34,237 nucleotides of DNA from DAOTVS01 sp034436375 (GCA_034436375.1 DAOTVS010000081.1:1-34237); one strand, 5' to 3'; positions 16,639 to 25,674 are shown, counted from the stretch's first letter. Notes: generated by a model not told the origin, from the sequence alone. Translations and numbers: made by a program.

Positions 16639-16722
16639 GGGGGATGTGGTGTGGGTGTTGCAACCTGTTCTGCCGCTCCGCAGAGCTGCAGAACAGGTTG
16701 CAACACCCACACCACATCCCCC
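16639..16722. repeat. Perfect 35-bp inverted repeat
   Basis: Arms 16639-16673 and 16688-16722 are perfectly complementary over 35 bases around a 14-base loop. The arms contain GTGTGGGTGTTGCAACCTG and its complement. No T run follows. It is the only clear structure in the 16571-16824 gap. Such length without a mismatch implies a recent origin or ongoing maintenance. It could be a strong transcript end or RNase III site, or a transposable palindrome. Confidence 0.9.
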
Positions 16723-16824
16723 AAGGCTCAATGCTGGACGGTTGCGCAGCGCTAAACCCGGCAAGGCGGGCTCCATCCCATCTCTACATTGAGTTGCTCC
16801 CTGCGGATAGCGAGGGTTGTAGCG

Positions 16825-17511
16825 TTAACCGTCTCGCCGTAGAATGTCGAGCAGCCCGTTCAGATCCGCTGCCACATAGTCAGGCGCTCCGTCGCCTGCC
16901 GGGAGCGGCTTTCCCCGTCGATTGATCCAGAGCGTGGGGATGCCCAGCGCCCTGGCGCCGCGCACATCGCTGCCCAGCGAATCGCCCACGTGCAGCACCT
17001 CATGGGGAGGCAAGCCCAGGGCCGCCAACGCCGCCTGGAACATCTCGGCGCGGGGCTTGTAAGCGCGGCAGTCGGCGCTTGTGACGGCCATGGGGAACTG
17101 CAGGCCCGTATGCTCGAGCGCCGCCTGAAGGTCCGCCTGGTCGATGTTGCTCACCAGGCATATCGGCAGGTTGCACTGGGCGAGCACGGCCCTGGTTTCG
17201 GGAAAGAGGGTGGGGTGCACCCAGTATTCCTCCAGTATGGAGCACAGGGCGCCAGCCCCCAGCGGACACTGGAAATGCTGAAGCACATCCTCCAGAGAAG
17301 CGCGCAACAATTGCCTCTGGGTGCGAAAGGCAGGGCCATAGCTCTCGGCGCACAGGCGGCCAAAGAGGGGGCCCCAATAGGCCGCTACCGTTGCCGGCGT
17401 CTCCCCAAGGGGGGAGGCGGCGGCAATCCGGCTGCAGATCCTGACGATGGCATCGCCATCTTCTTCCACAAGCGTGCCATAAAAATCCAACAACAGAGCG
17501 CGTGGCGGCAT
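16825..17511 (-). CDS. HAD-superfamily hydrolase
   Basis: A 228-residue protein of the haloacid dehalogenase superfamily, subfamily IA. Motif I is LLLDFYGTLV with nucleophile Asp9. The usual second aspartate is a tyrosine (Tyr11), as in haloacid dehalogenases, so a phosphatase role should not be assumed. Motif II is VSNID, the lysine is in YKPRAEMF, and motif IV is HVGDSLGSDVRGA. An SD GAGGAG precedes the ATG. It sits in the catabolic block between the cupin and the glycosidase. A substrate cannot be assigned. Confidence 0.85.
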   Translation of the reverse strand: MPPRALLLDFYGTLVEEDGDAIVRICSRIAAASPLGETPATVAAYWGPLFGRLCAESYGPAFRTQRQLLRASLEDVLQHFQCPLGAGALCSILEEYWVHPTLFPETRAVLAQCNLPICLVSNIDQADLQAALEHTGLQFPMAVTSADCRAYKPRAEMFQAALAALGLPPHEVLHVGDSLGSDVRGARALGIPTLWINRRGKPLPAGDGAPDYVAADLNGLLDILRRDG

Positions 17512-17639
17512 GGCTACCTATCTCCTCTCAAGGTTCCCTCGTACAGAATCCTCCCTGCTACTAACACCGCCGTGCACCATCCGGAACGCTGAGCCCCCTG
17601 ACCCAGCCTCCGCCCCTCCCCGGTTGATCGGCAGCGGGG

Positions 17640-17996
17640 TTAGGGAACGGGCACAAAGTCGTACGGGCCGGCCTGCAGCACGAAAATGATGGCCAACCCC
17701 TCCCCCGCATTGGTGACCCGATGCGGGCGGCGGATGGCGACGGTAAACGTGTCGCCCGGCGCCAGGAGGATCTCCTCCTCAGGGCTCCGCAGCGAGAGCC
17801 GCACCTGGCCCTGGAGGATGTAGAACACATCGCGCACGCCCGTGTGATAGTGCCAGGGGACCTGCTGCTGCGCAGGGATGCGTTGCTCCAGAATGCGAAA
17901 GCCCGGACGCTCCGCGTGGAGGAAACGCTCGACCGGGGACGAGGGGTTGTGCCCTCCCTGCTGCGAGTCAGGCGCATTGGCATTTGGCTGGCTCAT
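17640..17996 (-). CDS. Small single-domain cupin protein
   Basis: A 118-residue cupin. The metal-binding motif is seen in VPWHYHTGVRDVFYILQG (His49, His51) and the second half in APGDTFTVAIRRPHRVTN (His92). The expected glutamate of motif 1 is not obvious. The first ~20 residues are rich in Asn, Gln and Ser and look disordered. Start at 17996 is favoured by GGGGGA upstream; an in-frame ATG at 18014 is possible. It could be a sugar-binding or regulatory cupin, or a small isomerase or dioxygenase. It belongs to the catabolic block, 42 bases after the carbon-nitrogen hydrolase. Confidence 0.8.
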   Translation of the reverse strand: MSQPNANAPDSQQGGHNPSSPVERFLHAERPGFRILEQRIPAQQQVPWHYHTGVRDVFYILQGQVRLSLRSPEEEILLAPGDTFTVAIRRPHRVTNAGEGLAIIFVLQAGPYDFVPVP

Positions 17997-18038
17997 GACC
18001 ATTTCCCCCATCATACCTGATGGCAGCTGGCAGCGCTG

Positions 18039-18929
18039 TCATGGCAGATACTTACGGTAGACATCCGACCGGCGATAGCCCCAGCCCATCCAGCCGAGAG
18101 GGTCGCAGTGAAACTCGCTCGCAACCCTGCCCACGGGCACATCCACGACGTGCACCCCCGCTTCCGCGCCCATCTGATGCAGGCATTCCCCCAGCGGCCC
18201 CACGACAAAACTGCCGCCGTTGAACCGGCCCGCATGGTTCACGACCACGATAAAGACTTCGTTTTCAGCGGCCCGGCAGCGGGTGATCATCTCATTATCG
18301 GCGCCGTTTTGCGGCTCACTGAGCCGGGCCGTATCCGTCGCCAGCGGGCAGAGCACGATCTCCGCGCCCAGGGCGCGCAGGCAGCGCACCGATTCCGGTA
18401 TCTCGCGGTCAAAGCAGATCATCGTGCCCACAGCAAAAGCTCGTTCACCAAAGCGCAAGCGGTTCACCGAGAAGGTGTCTCCAGGGGTAAAGGCCCCGTC
18501 GTGGCTGATATCTTCAAAGGGCCGGCAGTGCACCTTGCGGTAGACGTTGACCAGATCGCCCGTGGGCGAGAGCAGCGCCGCCGTATTATGCACCCGGTCT
18601 CCTTCACCCCGCTCGGCAAAACCGACCAGGACGTAGATCCCCAGCGCCCTGGCCCGATCGCGGACCCGATGCAGATTCGAGCCGGTCAAGGGCTCGGCGG
18701 CTGCGAGCATGCGCGCACGGTAATCGGGCGCTTGGTTGGATGCATAGCCGTGGAAAACGCACTCGGGCGTGACAGCAATCTCGGCGCCCAGGCGGGCAGC
18801 CTCATCAATGGCCTCCAGGGTGCGCTCCACATTGGCCGCTACTGCCCATTCCTCAGTGTAGACCTGGCAGAGCCCGACCTTGAGGCTGGCGCACTCACCC
18901 TGCGGCGGCGTGGGCATCACTGCTTCCAT
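18039..18929 (-). CDS. Carbon-nitrogen hydrolase (nitrilase superfamily)
   Basis: A 296-residue amidase/nitrilase fold protein. The catalytic triad is complete: Glu56 in VTPECVFHGY, Lys132 in VYRKVHC and Cys172 in MICFDREIPES. These enzymes hydrolyse nonpeptide C-N bonds such as N-carbamoyl amino acids, amides or beta-ureido acids. The location beside a nucleoside hydrolase would fit a step of base catabolism, but that is conjecture. A strong SD (TGGAGGTG) precedes the ATG at 18929. Confidence 0.88.
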   Translation of the reverse strand: MEAVMPTPPQGECASLKVGLCQVYTEEWAVAANVERTLEAIDEAARLGAEIAVTPECVFHGYASNQAPDYRARMLAAAEPLTGSNLHRVRDRARALGIYVLVGFAERGEGDRVHNTAALLSPTGDLVNVYRKVHCRPFEDISHDGAFTPGDTFSVNRLRFGERAFAVGTMICFDREIPESVRCLRALGAEIVLCPLATDTARLSEPQNGADNEMITRCRAAENEVFIVVVNHAGRFNGGSFVVGPLGECLHQMGAEAGVHVVDVPVGRVASEFHCDPLGWMGWGYRRSDVYRKYLP

Positions 18930-18962
18930 ACATACACCTCCAGATAACGGATGCGCTCAGGC

Positions 18963-19775
18963 TCACAACGGCTGGCCCGGCGGGCTGAGCTGGGCAGTGA
19001 TGCCCCCATCCACATAGATCACCTGGCCGATAATATACGCGGCATCGTTGGAGGCCAGAAAGGCCACGGCATGGCCGATCTCGACCGGCTCGGCCTGACG
19101 GTGCAGAGGGATGCGCCCGATAAAGGCCTGGTATTGCGGGTGATTGGGGTCGCGGGTGGGGCGTGTGCGGGTAGCGCCCGGCGCCACGCCGTTGACACGG
19201 ATGCCCAGCGGCGCCAGCTCGATGGCCATGGTGCGTGTCAGCGCATCGAGGGCGCCCTTGGCCGCATCATAGACAGCGCCCACGAGGTGGGCGCGCAGGC
19301 CGCCCACCGAGGAGATGTGGATGATATTGCCGCGCCCGTGCTCGCGCATGATGCGCGCCGCCTGCATGGAACACACAAAGGGGCCGCGCAAGTTGGCGGC
19401 CAACTGGTCATCGACAAACGTTTCATCCATATCGAAAAAGGGCGGGCGCCGCAAATCCGCGGCATTGTTGACCAGCAGGTCCACCGTACCAAAGGCAGCG
19501 AGCGTCTCATCAAAGAGCCGACGCACGCCCTCGCTGCCGCGCAGGTCGGCGGGCACACCGATTGCCTCCACGCCCAGCCCGTGCAGCGCCTGCACCATGG
19601 CCTCCACGGCCTCTGGCGTGCGGCTGTTGATAACCAGGCGCATCCCCTCGCGCGCCAGGCGCAGCGCGATCCCCTGGCCGATGCCCCGGCTGGACCCGGT
19701 CACCACCGCCACCTGCCCGGCCAACTCGGGGTAGCGGGGTGTGATGGAGTGAAAGAGAGACTCGATATCGGGCAT
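18963..19775 (-). CDS. Short-chain dehydrogenase/reductase (SDR)
   Basis: A classical SDR of 270 residues. The NAD(P) motif TGSSRGIG is at 26-33, the structural LLVNNAAD near 101, the catalytic Ser in HISSVGG (155-156), and YDAAK at 169-173. The C-terminus has GQVIYVDGG, as in sugar and acyl-carrier reductases. It is cytoplasmic and likely oxidises or reduces a sugar or hydroxyacid. GGAGG precedes the ATG. Its 5' flank is repeat element copy C. Confidence 0.9.
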   Translation of the reverse strand: MPDIESLFHSITPRYPELAGQVAVVTGSSRGIGQGIALRLAREGMRLVINSRTPEAVEAMVQALHGLGVEAIGVPADLRGSEGVRRLFDETLAAFGTVDLLVNNAADLRRPPFFDMDETFVDDQLAANLRGPFVCSMQAARIMREHGRGNIIHISSVGGLRAHLVGAVYDAAKGALDALTRTMAIELAPLGIRVNGVAPGATRTRPTRDPNHPQYQAFIGRIPLHRQAEPVEIGHAVAFLASNDAAYIIGQVIYVDGGITAQLSPPGQPL

Positions 19776-19797
19776 AGTTGCCTCCGGATGTAATCGG

Positions 19798-19930
19798 CAA
19801 TAAGTAAACCGTAATAAGTAATGTCGCTATGGCGAAGCTTTCACTGCTTTTCATGATATCTGCCCAGCAAGAGACACGAAGCACTGAGCATGCTGGAATG
19901 GCAAGCTTACTTATTACGGTTTACTTATTA
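19798..19930. repeat. Inverted-repeat element, copy C (133 bp)
   Basis: Arms 19798-19830 and 19898-19930 match the 33-base arms of copies A and B with a few changes (AATAAGTAAACCG and TTACTTATTACGG). It lies between the stop codon of the membrane protein and the start of the SDR. The interior is different in most of its bases from A and B. Confidence 0.82.
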
Positions 19931-19940
19931 CGACTTGGCT

Positions 19941-20690
19941 TCACGCATCACGCATCATTTTCGCCTCCTGCGTCCAACGGCGCCGGGTGAGGGGGATAAA
20001 GATGGTCAGAAAGACGCCCCAACCCAGCGCGAGCGACGGGCCCAGCCCGACGTAGGGCTGCAGCAGGCGGCAGGTGGCCATAAGGGGCACCAGGGTCAGC
20101 ATCAGGTAGGGTATCTGCCGGCCCAGGGTCCACAGGCTGAGGCGCGATTCATAGGCAGCGACCACGCCGACCATTGGGAAAAGGGTCATAAAGCCCTGCA
20201 GGGTGTTCTTGATCAACACCAGCCCGATGATCACTCCCGCCACGATGGGCAACTTGATCCACGGCGGCAGCAGACTCTTGCTGCCGGGCTCGGCGCGCTC
20301 GGGGAGCAGCCGCAACAGGGCCAGCCCGAGGGCAAAAACGGCCACTGCGGCTGCCCAGAATGCGGCGCCGGCGCCGGGAATAATGGGGGCGAGCAGCGCG
20401 CCGAGCCCGCAATAGGCCAACGCCGCCAGGGCGATGGCCGGCACGATAGGCAGGCGCAGCCGAATGTGAAGCAGGCGCACGCCCTGCGTATAGAGCACGA
20501 GCAACACCAGCCCCAGCACATTGCTCGCCCCCACCGGCCGGCCGATGGCCAGGGTCGAGAGGGTGAACGGAATGGGCAGTGAAAAGATGGCCGCCTTCCA
20601 GCGCGGCTCGGGCAGGTAGGCCAGCAGTGTGGCCTGCCCCGAGACGATCACCACCAGCAGGATATCCCAGAGACCGAAATGCAACGCCAT
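19941..20690 (-). CDS. Polytopic membrane protein of unknown function
   Basis: A 249-residue hydrophobic protein with roughly seven or eight membrane segments and basic loops (RLLHIRLRLP, RRRWTQEAK at the C-terminus). I do not recognise a family. Its ATG at 20690 lies three bases after the stop of the M55 aminopeptidase, so the two are almost certainly co-translated. A role as a permease or membrane partner for the peptidase's substrate is an inference from position only. Confidence 0.75.
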   Translation of the reverse strand: MALHFGLWDILLVVIVSGQATLLAYLPEPRWKAAIFSLPIPFTLSTLAIGRPVGASNVLGLVLLVLYTQGVRLLHIRLRLPIVPAIALAALAYCGLGALLAPIIPGAGAAFWAAAVAVFALGLALLRLLPERAEPGSKSLLPPWIKLPIVAGVIIGLVLIKNTLQGFMTLFPMVGVVAAYESRLSLWTLGRQIPYLMLTLVPLMATCRLLQPYVGLGPSLALGWGVFLTIFIPLTRRRWTQEAKMMRDA

Positions 20691-20693
20691 AGA

Positions 20694-21476
20694 CTAGAAA
20701 TAGCAGATACGGGTAGCGCTATCGACCGTCTTGCGCACCGTGCGCGCATCGACGCGCACCAGGTCGGCGCGCGCATTCGTGACCTCATCGGCATAGTCGC
20801 TGCGATAATAGGTCAGCTCCAGCTCGATGGGCGCGGCAAGACGCCAGGCCTTGAGCTGCTTCGCCCGACGCACCGCCTCAGCAGCGCCCTGCCGTATGAG
20901 GGCCTGCGCCTGCTCAGGGTGCAGGCAAGAGGCGCGGTTGCGGCCTAAGCCGCGCTTGACAGGCACAGTGACGATGCCTGGAAACTGGGCTTCGGCCTCG
21001 CGACAGGCCGCCTCATCGCCGGTGACCATGATCAGCGGCACACCAAAGGCGCCGGCGTGGGCCGTCTCCATGCCGATCTCACCCACAGGCTGGCCATTGA
21101 TGCGGAAGCAGAACCAGGCGCTGGAGTTCATGGTGTGGTCGAGGAAGGCATTCAGGGTGCCCGCCATGGCGTGATGCCCGGTGAGGATCAGGCCGTCAAA
21201 ACTCTCGTCGAGGGAGGGCAGGGGTGAGCCGCCGCCGGGGGTCTCGTAGCGGGCGCGCGGGTCCATCTTCTCGGTGAGAAAGTGGCCGCCGCCCCCATGC
21301 GTATCACAGGCCACGACCTCCGTGGCCCCGCCGTCAAAGGCGCCAGCGATGGCCGCATTCACATCGGCCATCAGCAGCTCGCGCCCCTGCTGATACTCGG
21401 GCTGGCCCGGTTGGGTCTGCGTGACCCGCCAGATGCCCGACGTGCCTTCCATGTCGCAGAGGAGATAGATCTTCAT
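20694..21476 (-). CDS. M55-family D-aminopeptidase (DppA-like)
   Basis: A 260-residue zinc peptidase of the DppA family, which releases D-amino acids from D-Ala-containing peptides. All key positions of the Bacillus enzyme have counterparts: Asp8 and Glu10 in CDMEGTSG, His60 in DTHGG, His101/102 in TGHHAMAG, His114 in LDHTMN, and Glu133 in GEIGMETAHAGAFGVP. The family forms a decameric barrel. The protein is cytoplasmic and may recycle murein peptides or other D-peptides. An SD GAGAGG precedes the ATG and a consensus promoter lies upstream. Confidence 0.9.
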   Translation of the reverse strand: MKIYLLCDMEGTSGIWRVTQTQPGQPEYQQGRELLMADVNAAIAGAFDGGATEVVACDTHGGGGHFLTEKMDPRARYETPGGGSPLPSLDESFDGLILTGHHAMAGTLNAFLDHTMNSSAWFCFRINGQPVGEIGMETAHAGAFGVPLIMVTGDEAACREAEAQFPGIVTVPVKRGLGRNRASCLHPEQAQALIRQGAAEAVRRAKQLKAWRLAAPIELELTYYRSDYADEVTNARADLVRVDARTVRKTVDSATRICYF

Positions 21477-21566
21477 GGGTCGCCTCTCTTATCCATTGTA
21501 GGGCGGGATTCTATGCGTGAAGGCCATGGTATCACCTCTCTGGCGATGAGGGAACCGATCGAGAGC

Positions 21567-21595
21567 AGTATGTGCGCATTTCCTGACTGTGTCAA
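21567..21595 (-). promoter_or_regulatory. Internal promoter for the M55 peptidase gene
   Basis: On the minus strand: TTGACA (21595-21590), a 17-base spacer and CATACT (21572-21567). It lies in the 164-base gap after the nucleoside hydrolase. Transcripts would begin near 21560, about 85 bases before the peptidase start, so the downstream half of the block can be expressed separately. Confidence 0.7.
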
Positions 21596-21640
21596 AGAGG
21601 CCTTGTATCGTTCCCCCCGCATGGAGAACGGTAAAGGGCC

Positions 21641-22546
21641 TTACCGGGTCAGCCTCTCCACCAGCAGGTCCTCAAAGGCCAGCAGGTCCTTCCACTCCGT
21701 GGCGCAGTTGATCTGTTTGGCGCGGTCGTCGAGCACGGTAAAGCCCTCATCGGTGACGCGCACGCCCAGGCGCTCGATCGTCAACAGGTCCTGCGCCATC
21801 GCCAGGTAGACGGCCACGGTGTCGAAGAGCACTGAACTCTCCTGCTCGGCCACCTCCTTGTACCCCGCCCAGGTGCGATAGTTCTCGATAAGCGCCTGCG
21901 CCAGGGGCCGCTTGCAGTCGCGCACGCGGGCGTACTTGTCGCCGCGCAGGCGCACCAGGCCGCAGGTATCCAATGGGGTGATGGTCATCTCCCAGGGGGC
22001 GGTAAAGACCTGCTGGCACGACTGGGGGTAGCGCTTGACATTGTACTCGGCCGCAATCTGCGGGCTGCCATCATAGCCGCGGCGGATGGAGCCGTGCATG
22101 CCCACAAAGCGAGCACGGGCGGCAATGCGGGGCTCGCGGGCGAGGGCCGCCGAGATGTTGGGCACCGGGCCAATGCTGATCAGGGTAACGGGATCGCTGG
22201 AATCCATGATCGTATCGATCAGGGCGCCCACGCCATCGTGGTGCACCGGGCCAGGGTATTGCGCCAGGTCATAATCCTTCACCCAGGGCTCCTGTGGGCC
22301 CCTTTGCTGGCTGAGCTGCAGGCCGACGCCGATGGGGATATCGGTACGGCCGGCGATCTGCAGTATCTTGGCCACAATCCGGGCACGGTAGACGGTGTCG
22401 TCGGTATCGGTGACGATCAGACGCACGTCGAGCTCAGGCGAGTTGAGCATCATTACCAGCGCCCAGGTATCGTCGATGTCGGTGCCAATGTCAGTATCGA
22501 GAATGACGGGGATGGGTTTGCCGGCTGCGGCAGCTTTGGTTACCAT
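21641..22546 (-). CDS. Inosine-uridine-type nucleoside hydrolase
   Basis: A protein of 301 residues in the nucleoside hydrolase family, which splits ribonucleosides to base and ribose. The calcium-binding signature is VILDTDIGTDIDDTWAL (about 15-31). The middle has LISIGPVPNISAAL and MHGSIRRGYDG, and the C-terminal VLFDTVAVYLA supplies the late aspartate. Start at 22546 follows AAAGGAG; 21 upstream in-frame residues lack an SD. Specificity among purine, pyrimidine or other glycosides is not readable. It lies between the sulfatase and the peptidase. Confidence 0.9.
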   Translation of the reverse strand: MVTKAAAAGKPIPVILDTDIGTDIDDTWALVMMLNSPELDVRLIVTDTDDTVYRARIVAKILQIAGRTDIPIGVGLQLSQQRGPQEPWVKDYDLAQYPGPVHHDGVGALIDTIMDSSDPVTLISIGPVPNISAALAREPRIAARARFVGMHGSIRRGYDGSPQIAAEYNVKRYPQSCQQVFTAPWEMTITPLDTCGLVRLRGDKYARVRDCKRPLAQALIENYRTWAGYKEVAEQESSVLFDTVAVYLAMAQDLLTIERLGVRVTDEGFTVLDDRAKQINCATEWKDLLAFEDLLVERLTR

Positions 22547-22620
22547 CGAACACTCTCCTTTAGGTTGTTGGGTGCCGGAGCAGGGAATACCTAACCACAA
22601 AGACACCATATACAGCCGAC

Positions 22621-22769
22621 ACGGGTCGCACGCGGAGCCGCGGAGGGCACGGAGGGGGAACGCGATCGAGCCAGACTTCGGAAGCCTTCCAGATCATCAA
22701 CGTTTATGTACGTTCATCTGCGGTTCCATACCGCCCTCCGCGTTCTCCGCGTCTCCGCGTGCGACCCGT
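22621..22769. repeat. 149-bp inverted-repeat element between sulfatase and nucleoside hydrolase
   Basis: Arms 22621-22656 and 22734-22769 (36 bases) are inverted repeats with a few mismatches. They consist of CGCGGAGxCGCGGAGxxC-type units starting ACGGGTCGCACGCGGAG. The stop codon of the sulfatase lies just outside. This CGCGGAG-type sequence is a common filler motif in many bacterial genomes. Confidence 0.75.
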
Positions 22770-22776
22770 TCTCAGA

Positions 22777-24237
22777 TCATTTCGCGAACTCGCCCGGATG
22801 GCGGCGCTTGAGCTCGGGGATGGCCCAGGCGCGATCGGTCTGCGCCAGGCGCTCGCAATACTGCCGCAGCATGCCACGGGCGTGCAGAGGGCCGCCCTCG
22901 CGTATGACCGTCCAGAGCGGATCCGCCTCGTAGGGCATGGAGGCCATCATGTCGTCATGCCAGTCGGCCAGGCAGTGCGCCGCCTGCCAGCAGACCTCCG
23001 GGCGCTCGGCAGCCAGGTCGTGCTCTTCGTGCGGGTCGTCGTCGAGGTTATAGAGCATCTCACGGGGGAAGAGGTGAAAGCCATCATGCAGGGTGCGCAT
23101 ATACAGCCAGGGCCCCAGGCGCACGCTGCGCTGACACACATGGGCGCACTGGCTCAACACCAGGAACTCTCGCCCGCAGGGCTCGCCCCTCAGAGCAGGG
23201 GCATAGCTCTGGCCGTCCCAACGGGGAGCCGGTTCGCGCCCCAGCAGTTCGGCCAGAGTCGGCGCAAGGTCCAGGTTATAGTGCAACCCCTCATCCACCT
23301 GGCCAGCCGGCATACCCGGCCAGCGGATGATCATGGGGATGTGGCCGGTGCCTTGATCGGCCGTGGCATGCTCGCCGTAGATGCCCAGCTCGCCCAGGTT
23401 CTCACCGTGATCGGAGCTGATGATAATGGCCAGGTCATCGAGCACGCCCTGCGCAGCCAGCGCCTCGAAGAGGCGCCCGATGTGCTCATCCATATAGCGG
23501 ATGCCGCAATCATAGCCATCGATCATGCGGCGCACATCGTCCATATTGCGCAACTCGCCCGGGTAGCGCGGATAACGGGGGTTGGTGTTGCTGTCCCACA
23601 TGTTCAGCTCACGCGCCGAGTGCGGGCCGGGCATGTTGCGGTGTCGTGCCAGGGTTTCCTCATTGAGCCAGGCAGGCAGGGGCTCACCGGCAAAGGGGTT
23701 ACCGAATGCAGCCGGCGCCCGGTAGGGCGTGTGGGGGTCCCAATAGTTCACATGCAGGAACCAGTTGTCCTCGCGCGCGTGCCGCTCGATCCAATCCAGG
23801 GCTGTGGGCGTGATCTCCTCCGCCGATTCCATCCCACCCCGGCCCGTGTTGTACGCCTCGGAAAAGCCGGCATAGAACCACCAGGCGCTATGGCGCTCGC
23901 CGAAGGGGCTCACGGTGACGGTCTTGAGCCCGGCGGCGCGCAGCAGGGCGGGCAGGCTCTCGTGGCCCAGGCGCTCACGAAAGCCGCGGGGTGCGCCCTC
24001 CAGGCGCATATCGGCAGCCGTGCCGCCATGCCCGACGACACCGGTGTGGATGCCGAAACGGCCCGAGAACAACGCAGCCCGGGAAGGCAGGCAGGGCGCG
24101 TCGGAACAGTAATAGTTCCGGCAGATCGTCCCCTGCCGGGCAATAGCATCGATATTCGGTGAGGTGTTCCGCACATAGCCGTAACAGCCGAGGTGGTCAG
24201 CGCGGAGGGTATCCAGGTCCAGGAACAGCAATCTCAT
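22777..24237 (-). CDS. Type I (formylglycine) sulfatase
   Basis: A 486-residue sulfatase of the alkaline phosphatase superfamily. Metal ligands appear in FLDLDTLRADHLGCYG. The modification motif is Cys49 in CLPSRAALFSGR, which needs conversion to formylglycine by a maturase not seen here. Further motifs are NYWDPHTPY and ISSDHGENLGELGIYGE (~275-290). No signal peptide is present, so it acts in the cytoplasm on imported sulfated molecules. It lies 15 bases downstream of an MFS transporter, suggesting that the transporter imports its substrate (inference). AAGGGAG precedes the ATG. Confidence 0.92.
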   Translation of the reverse strand: MRLLFLDLDTLRADHLGCYGYVRNTSPNIDAIARQGTICRNYYCSDAPCLPSRAALFSGRFGIHTGVVGHGGTAADMRLEGAPRGFRERLGHESLPALLRAAGLKTVTVSPFGERHSAWWFYAGFSEAYNTGRGGMESAEEITPTALDWIERHAREDNWFLHVNYWDPHTPYRAPAAFGNPFAGEPLPAWLNEETLARHRNMPGPHSARELNMWDSNTNPRYPRYPGELRNMDDVRRMIDGYDCGIRYMDEHIGRLFEALAAQGVLDDLAIIISSDHGENLGELGIYGEHATADQGTGHIPMIIRWPGMPAGQVDEGLHYNLDLAPTLAELLGREPAPRWDGQSYAPALRGEPCGREFLVLSQCAHVCQRSVRLGPWLYMRTLHDGFHLFPREMLYNLDDDPHEEHDLAAERPEVCWQAAHCLADWHDDMMASMPYEADPLWTVIREGGPLHARGMLRQYCERLAQTDRAWAIPELKRRHPGEFAK

Positions 24238-24251
24238 AGCGCATTCTCCCT

Positions 24252-25556
24252 TCAGGATGCGGTTGACCGCCCGGCCACGGCGAGGGCCTTTCTTTTCGCC
24301 GCCCGCCGCAGCCGGTAGGTCAGCGCCGCGCAGGTAAACAGGAAGGCCGATTCCAGCAGCAGCACCGGCGGAATGCCCACTTGCTGGGCGAGGGCGCCAC
24401 CGATCATGGGCGCCAAAAAGATGACCACATTGGCCAGGACCGTGTTCACAGCCACATAGCGTGGTCGCTCATCGGGCGGCATGACGTCCAGCAGCCATTC
24501 GAAGAGGCTGACATCGATGCCCGGGCTGGAAAAACCGCCCAGGAAAGCGCAGAAGAACAGGATCCAGCGGGTCGACGCGGTAGCGTGGGCGGCCACAAGC
24601 ACGTTTACACCCAGACTCACGGTGACGACTGCGAACACCACAGTATAGTGGCGGCGGCTGGCGACGCGCCCCCAGCAATAGTAGCCAAGCATCACGGCGA
24701 CATTCTCGATGGTCGCCCGCCAGCCGATCCAGGCATCGCTCGCCTGCATGTTGCGCACCCAGAAGAGGCTCCAGAGGCCAACGGGCAGGTTGAGGCCGAT
24801 GCGCATGACAAAGGTGACCATTGAAAGATCCCGGAAGCCCCGGTTCACGACCAGCGGCTGCAGGATCTCCGCTGGCCGGGTCAACTGCGCCAGCGGGCTC
24901 TCTCGCACCGGCGCCGGCTCGCGGTCCGGCACCTCGATGCGCGAGTAACACCAGATGTTGGCCATGCCAGACAGGAAGGAGATCAAAAAGACGATCTGGT
25001 AGTTGAGCGGGAAGGGCAGGGCCTGCAGCAACTGGCCAAAGCCGGCCACGCTGATCGCCGAAACGAGCCCCGTCAGGGCCCAGCGCACGCCGTTGACCAT
25101 GGGGCGCCGCCGGGGCGAGATGGCCTCGCCGACCACGTCGTACCAGACGGAATTGGCAATCGTACTGGGGATGGCCGAGAGGGCCCAGATGATGACGACC
25201 AGCGCTGGCACGAGAGCGGGCTGGAGCAGGGCCACGAGGGCCACCGCCAGGTAACAGAAGCGCAGGACATAGAACCAGAGGGCGCTCACAGCAACGATCC
25301 TGCGCCAGCGGGTGGCGATGACGCCGGCGGGCAGGGCCAGGAAGATGGTGATCAGCGCCGGCAGGGAGGTCAGCAGGCTGATCGTCACACCCGACGCACC
25401 GAGCCGCGCCAGGAAAACGGGCAGAAAGGTGATAATACCCCCGGTTGCCACCCCGACGATCCCGGTCATAAGCAGCAACCAGTAGATATTGCGATCCTCA
25501 ACTGTCGCCGGGCGGGCGCGCAGCCTTCTGAGAGTGCCCGAAACGTAGCTCAGCAT
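24252..25556 (-). CDS. MFS transporter, paralogue 1
   Basis: A 434-residue polytopic protein with about 12 membrane segments. It is closely related to the next gene upstream over its whole length. Shared stretches include GGIxTFLPxFLARLGAS, SPRRRPMVNGxRWAL, VRNxQASDAWIGWRATIE and MPPDxRPRYVAxNT. It is immediately followed by the sulfatase (gap 14 bases). It is probably an importer of a substrate of this cluster. Its own SD is weak, so expression may depend on the upstream copy. Confidence 0.85.
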   Translation of the reverse strand: MLSYVSGTLRRLRARPATVEDRNIYWLLLMTGIVGVATGGIITFLPVFLARLGASGVTISLLTSLPALITIFLALPAGVIATRWRRIVAVSALWFYVLRFCYLAVALVALLQPALVPALVVIIWALSAIPSTIANSVWYDVVGEAISPRRRPMVNGVRWALTGLVSAISVAGFGQLLQALPFPLNYQIVFLISFLSGMANIWCYSRIEVPDREPAPVRESPLAQLTRPAEILQPLVVNRGFRDLSMVTFVMRIGLNLPVGLWSLFWVRNMQASDAWIGWRATIENVAVMLGYYCWGRVASRRHYTVVFAVVTVSLGVNVLVAAHATASTRWILFFCAFLGGFSSPGIDVSLFEWLLDVMPPDERPRYVAVNTVLANVVIFLAPMIGGALAQQVGIPPVLLLESAFLFTCAALTYRLRRAAKRKALAVAGRSTAS

Positions 25557-25674
25557 GGAGTCTCAACTCTGTATAATGTGGTATCAACCTCGAGCCCCCA
25601 TTGTACACCATTTGCGCGCCAGGCGTTATTCATGCCTTTTCATATTGTCATTCGCCGATATCTCCTGCCTGAGC

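Noticed and set aside
16825..17511. The HAD protein as the alpha-ribazole phosphatase missing from the B12 pathway
   Set aside because: That enzyme (CobC) is a histidine phosphatase; this protein has a HAD motif with Tyr in place of the second Asp and lies outside the B12 operon.
22759..24162. A 467-codon plus-strand frame
   Set aside because: Antisense shadow of the sulfatase gene, which has all catalytic motifs.
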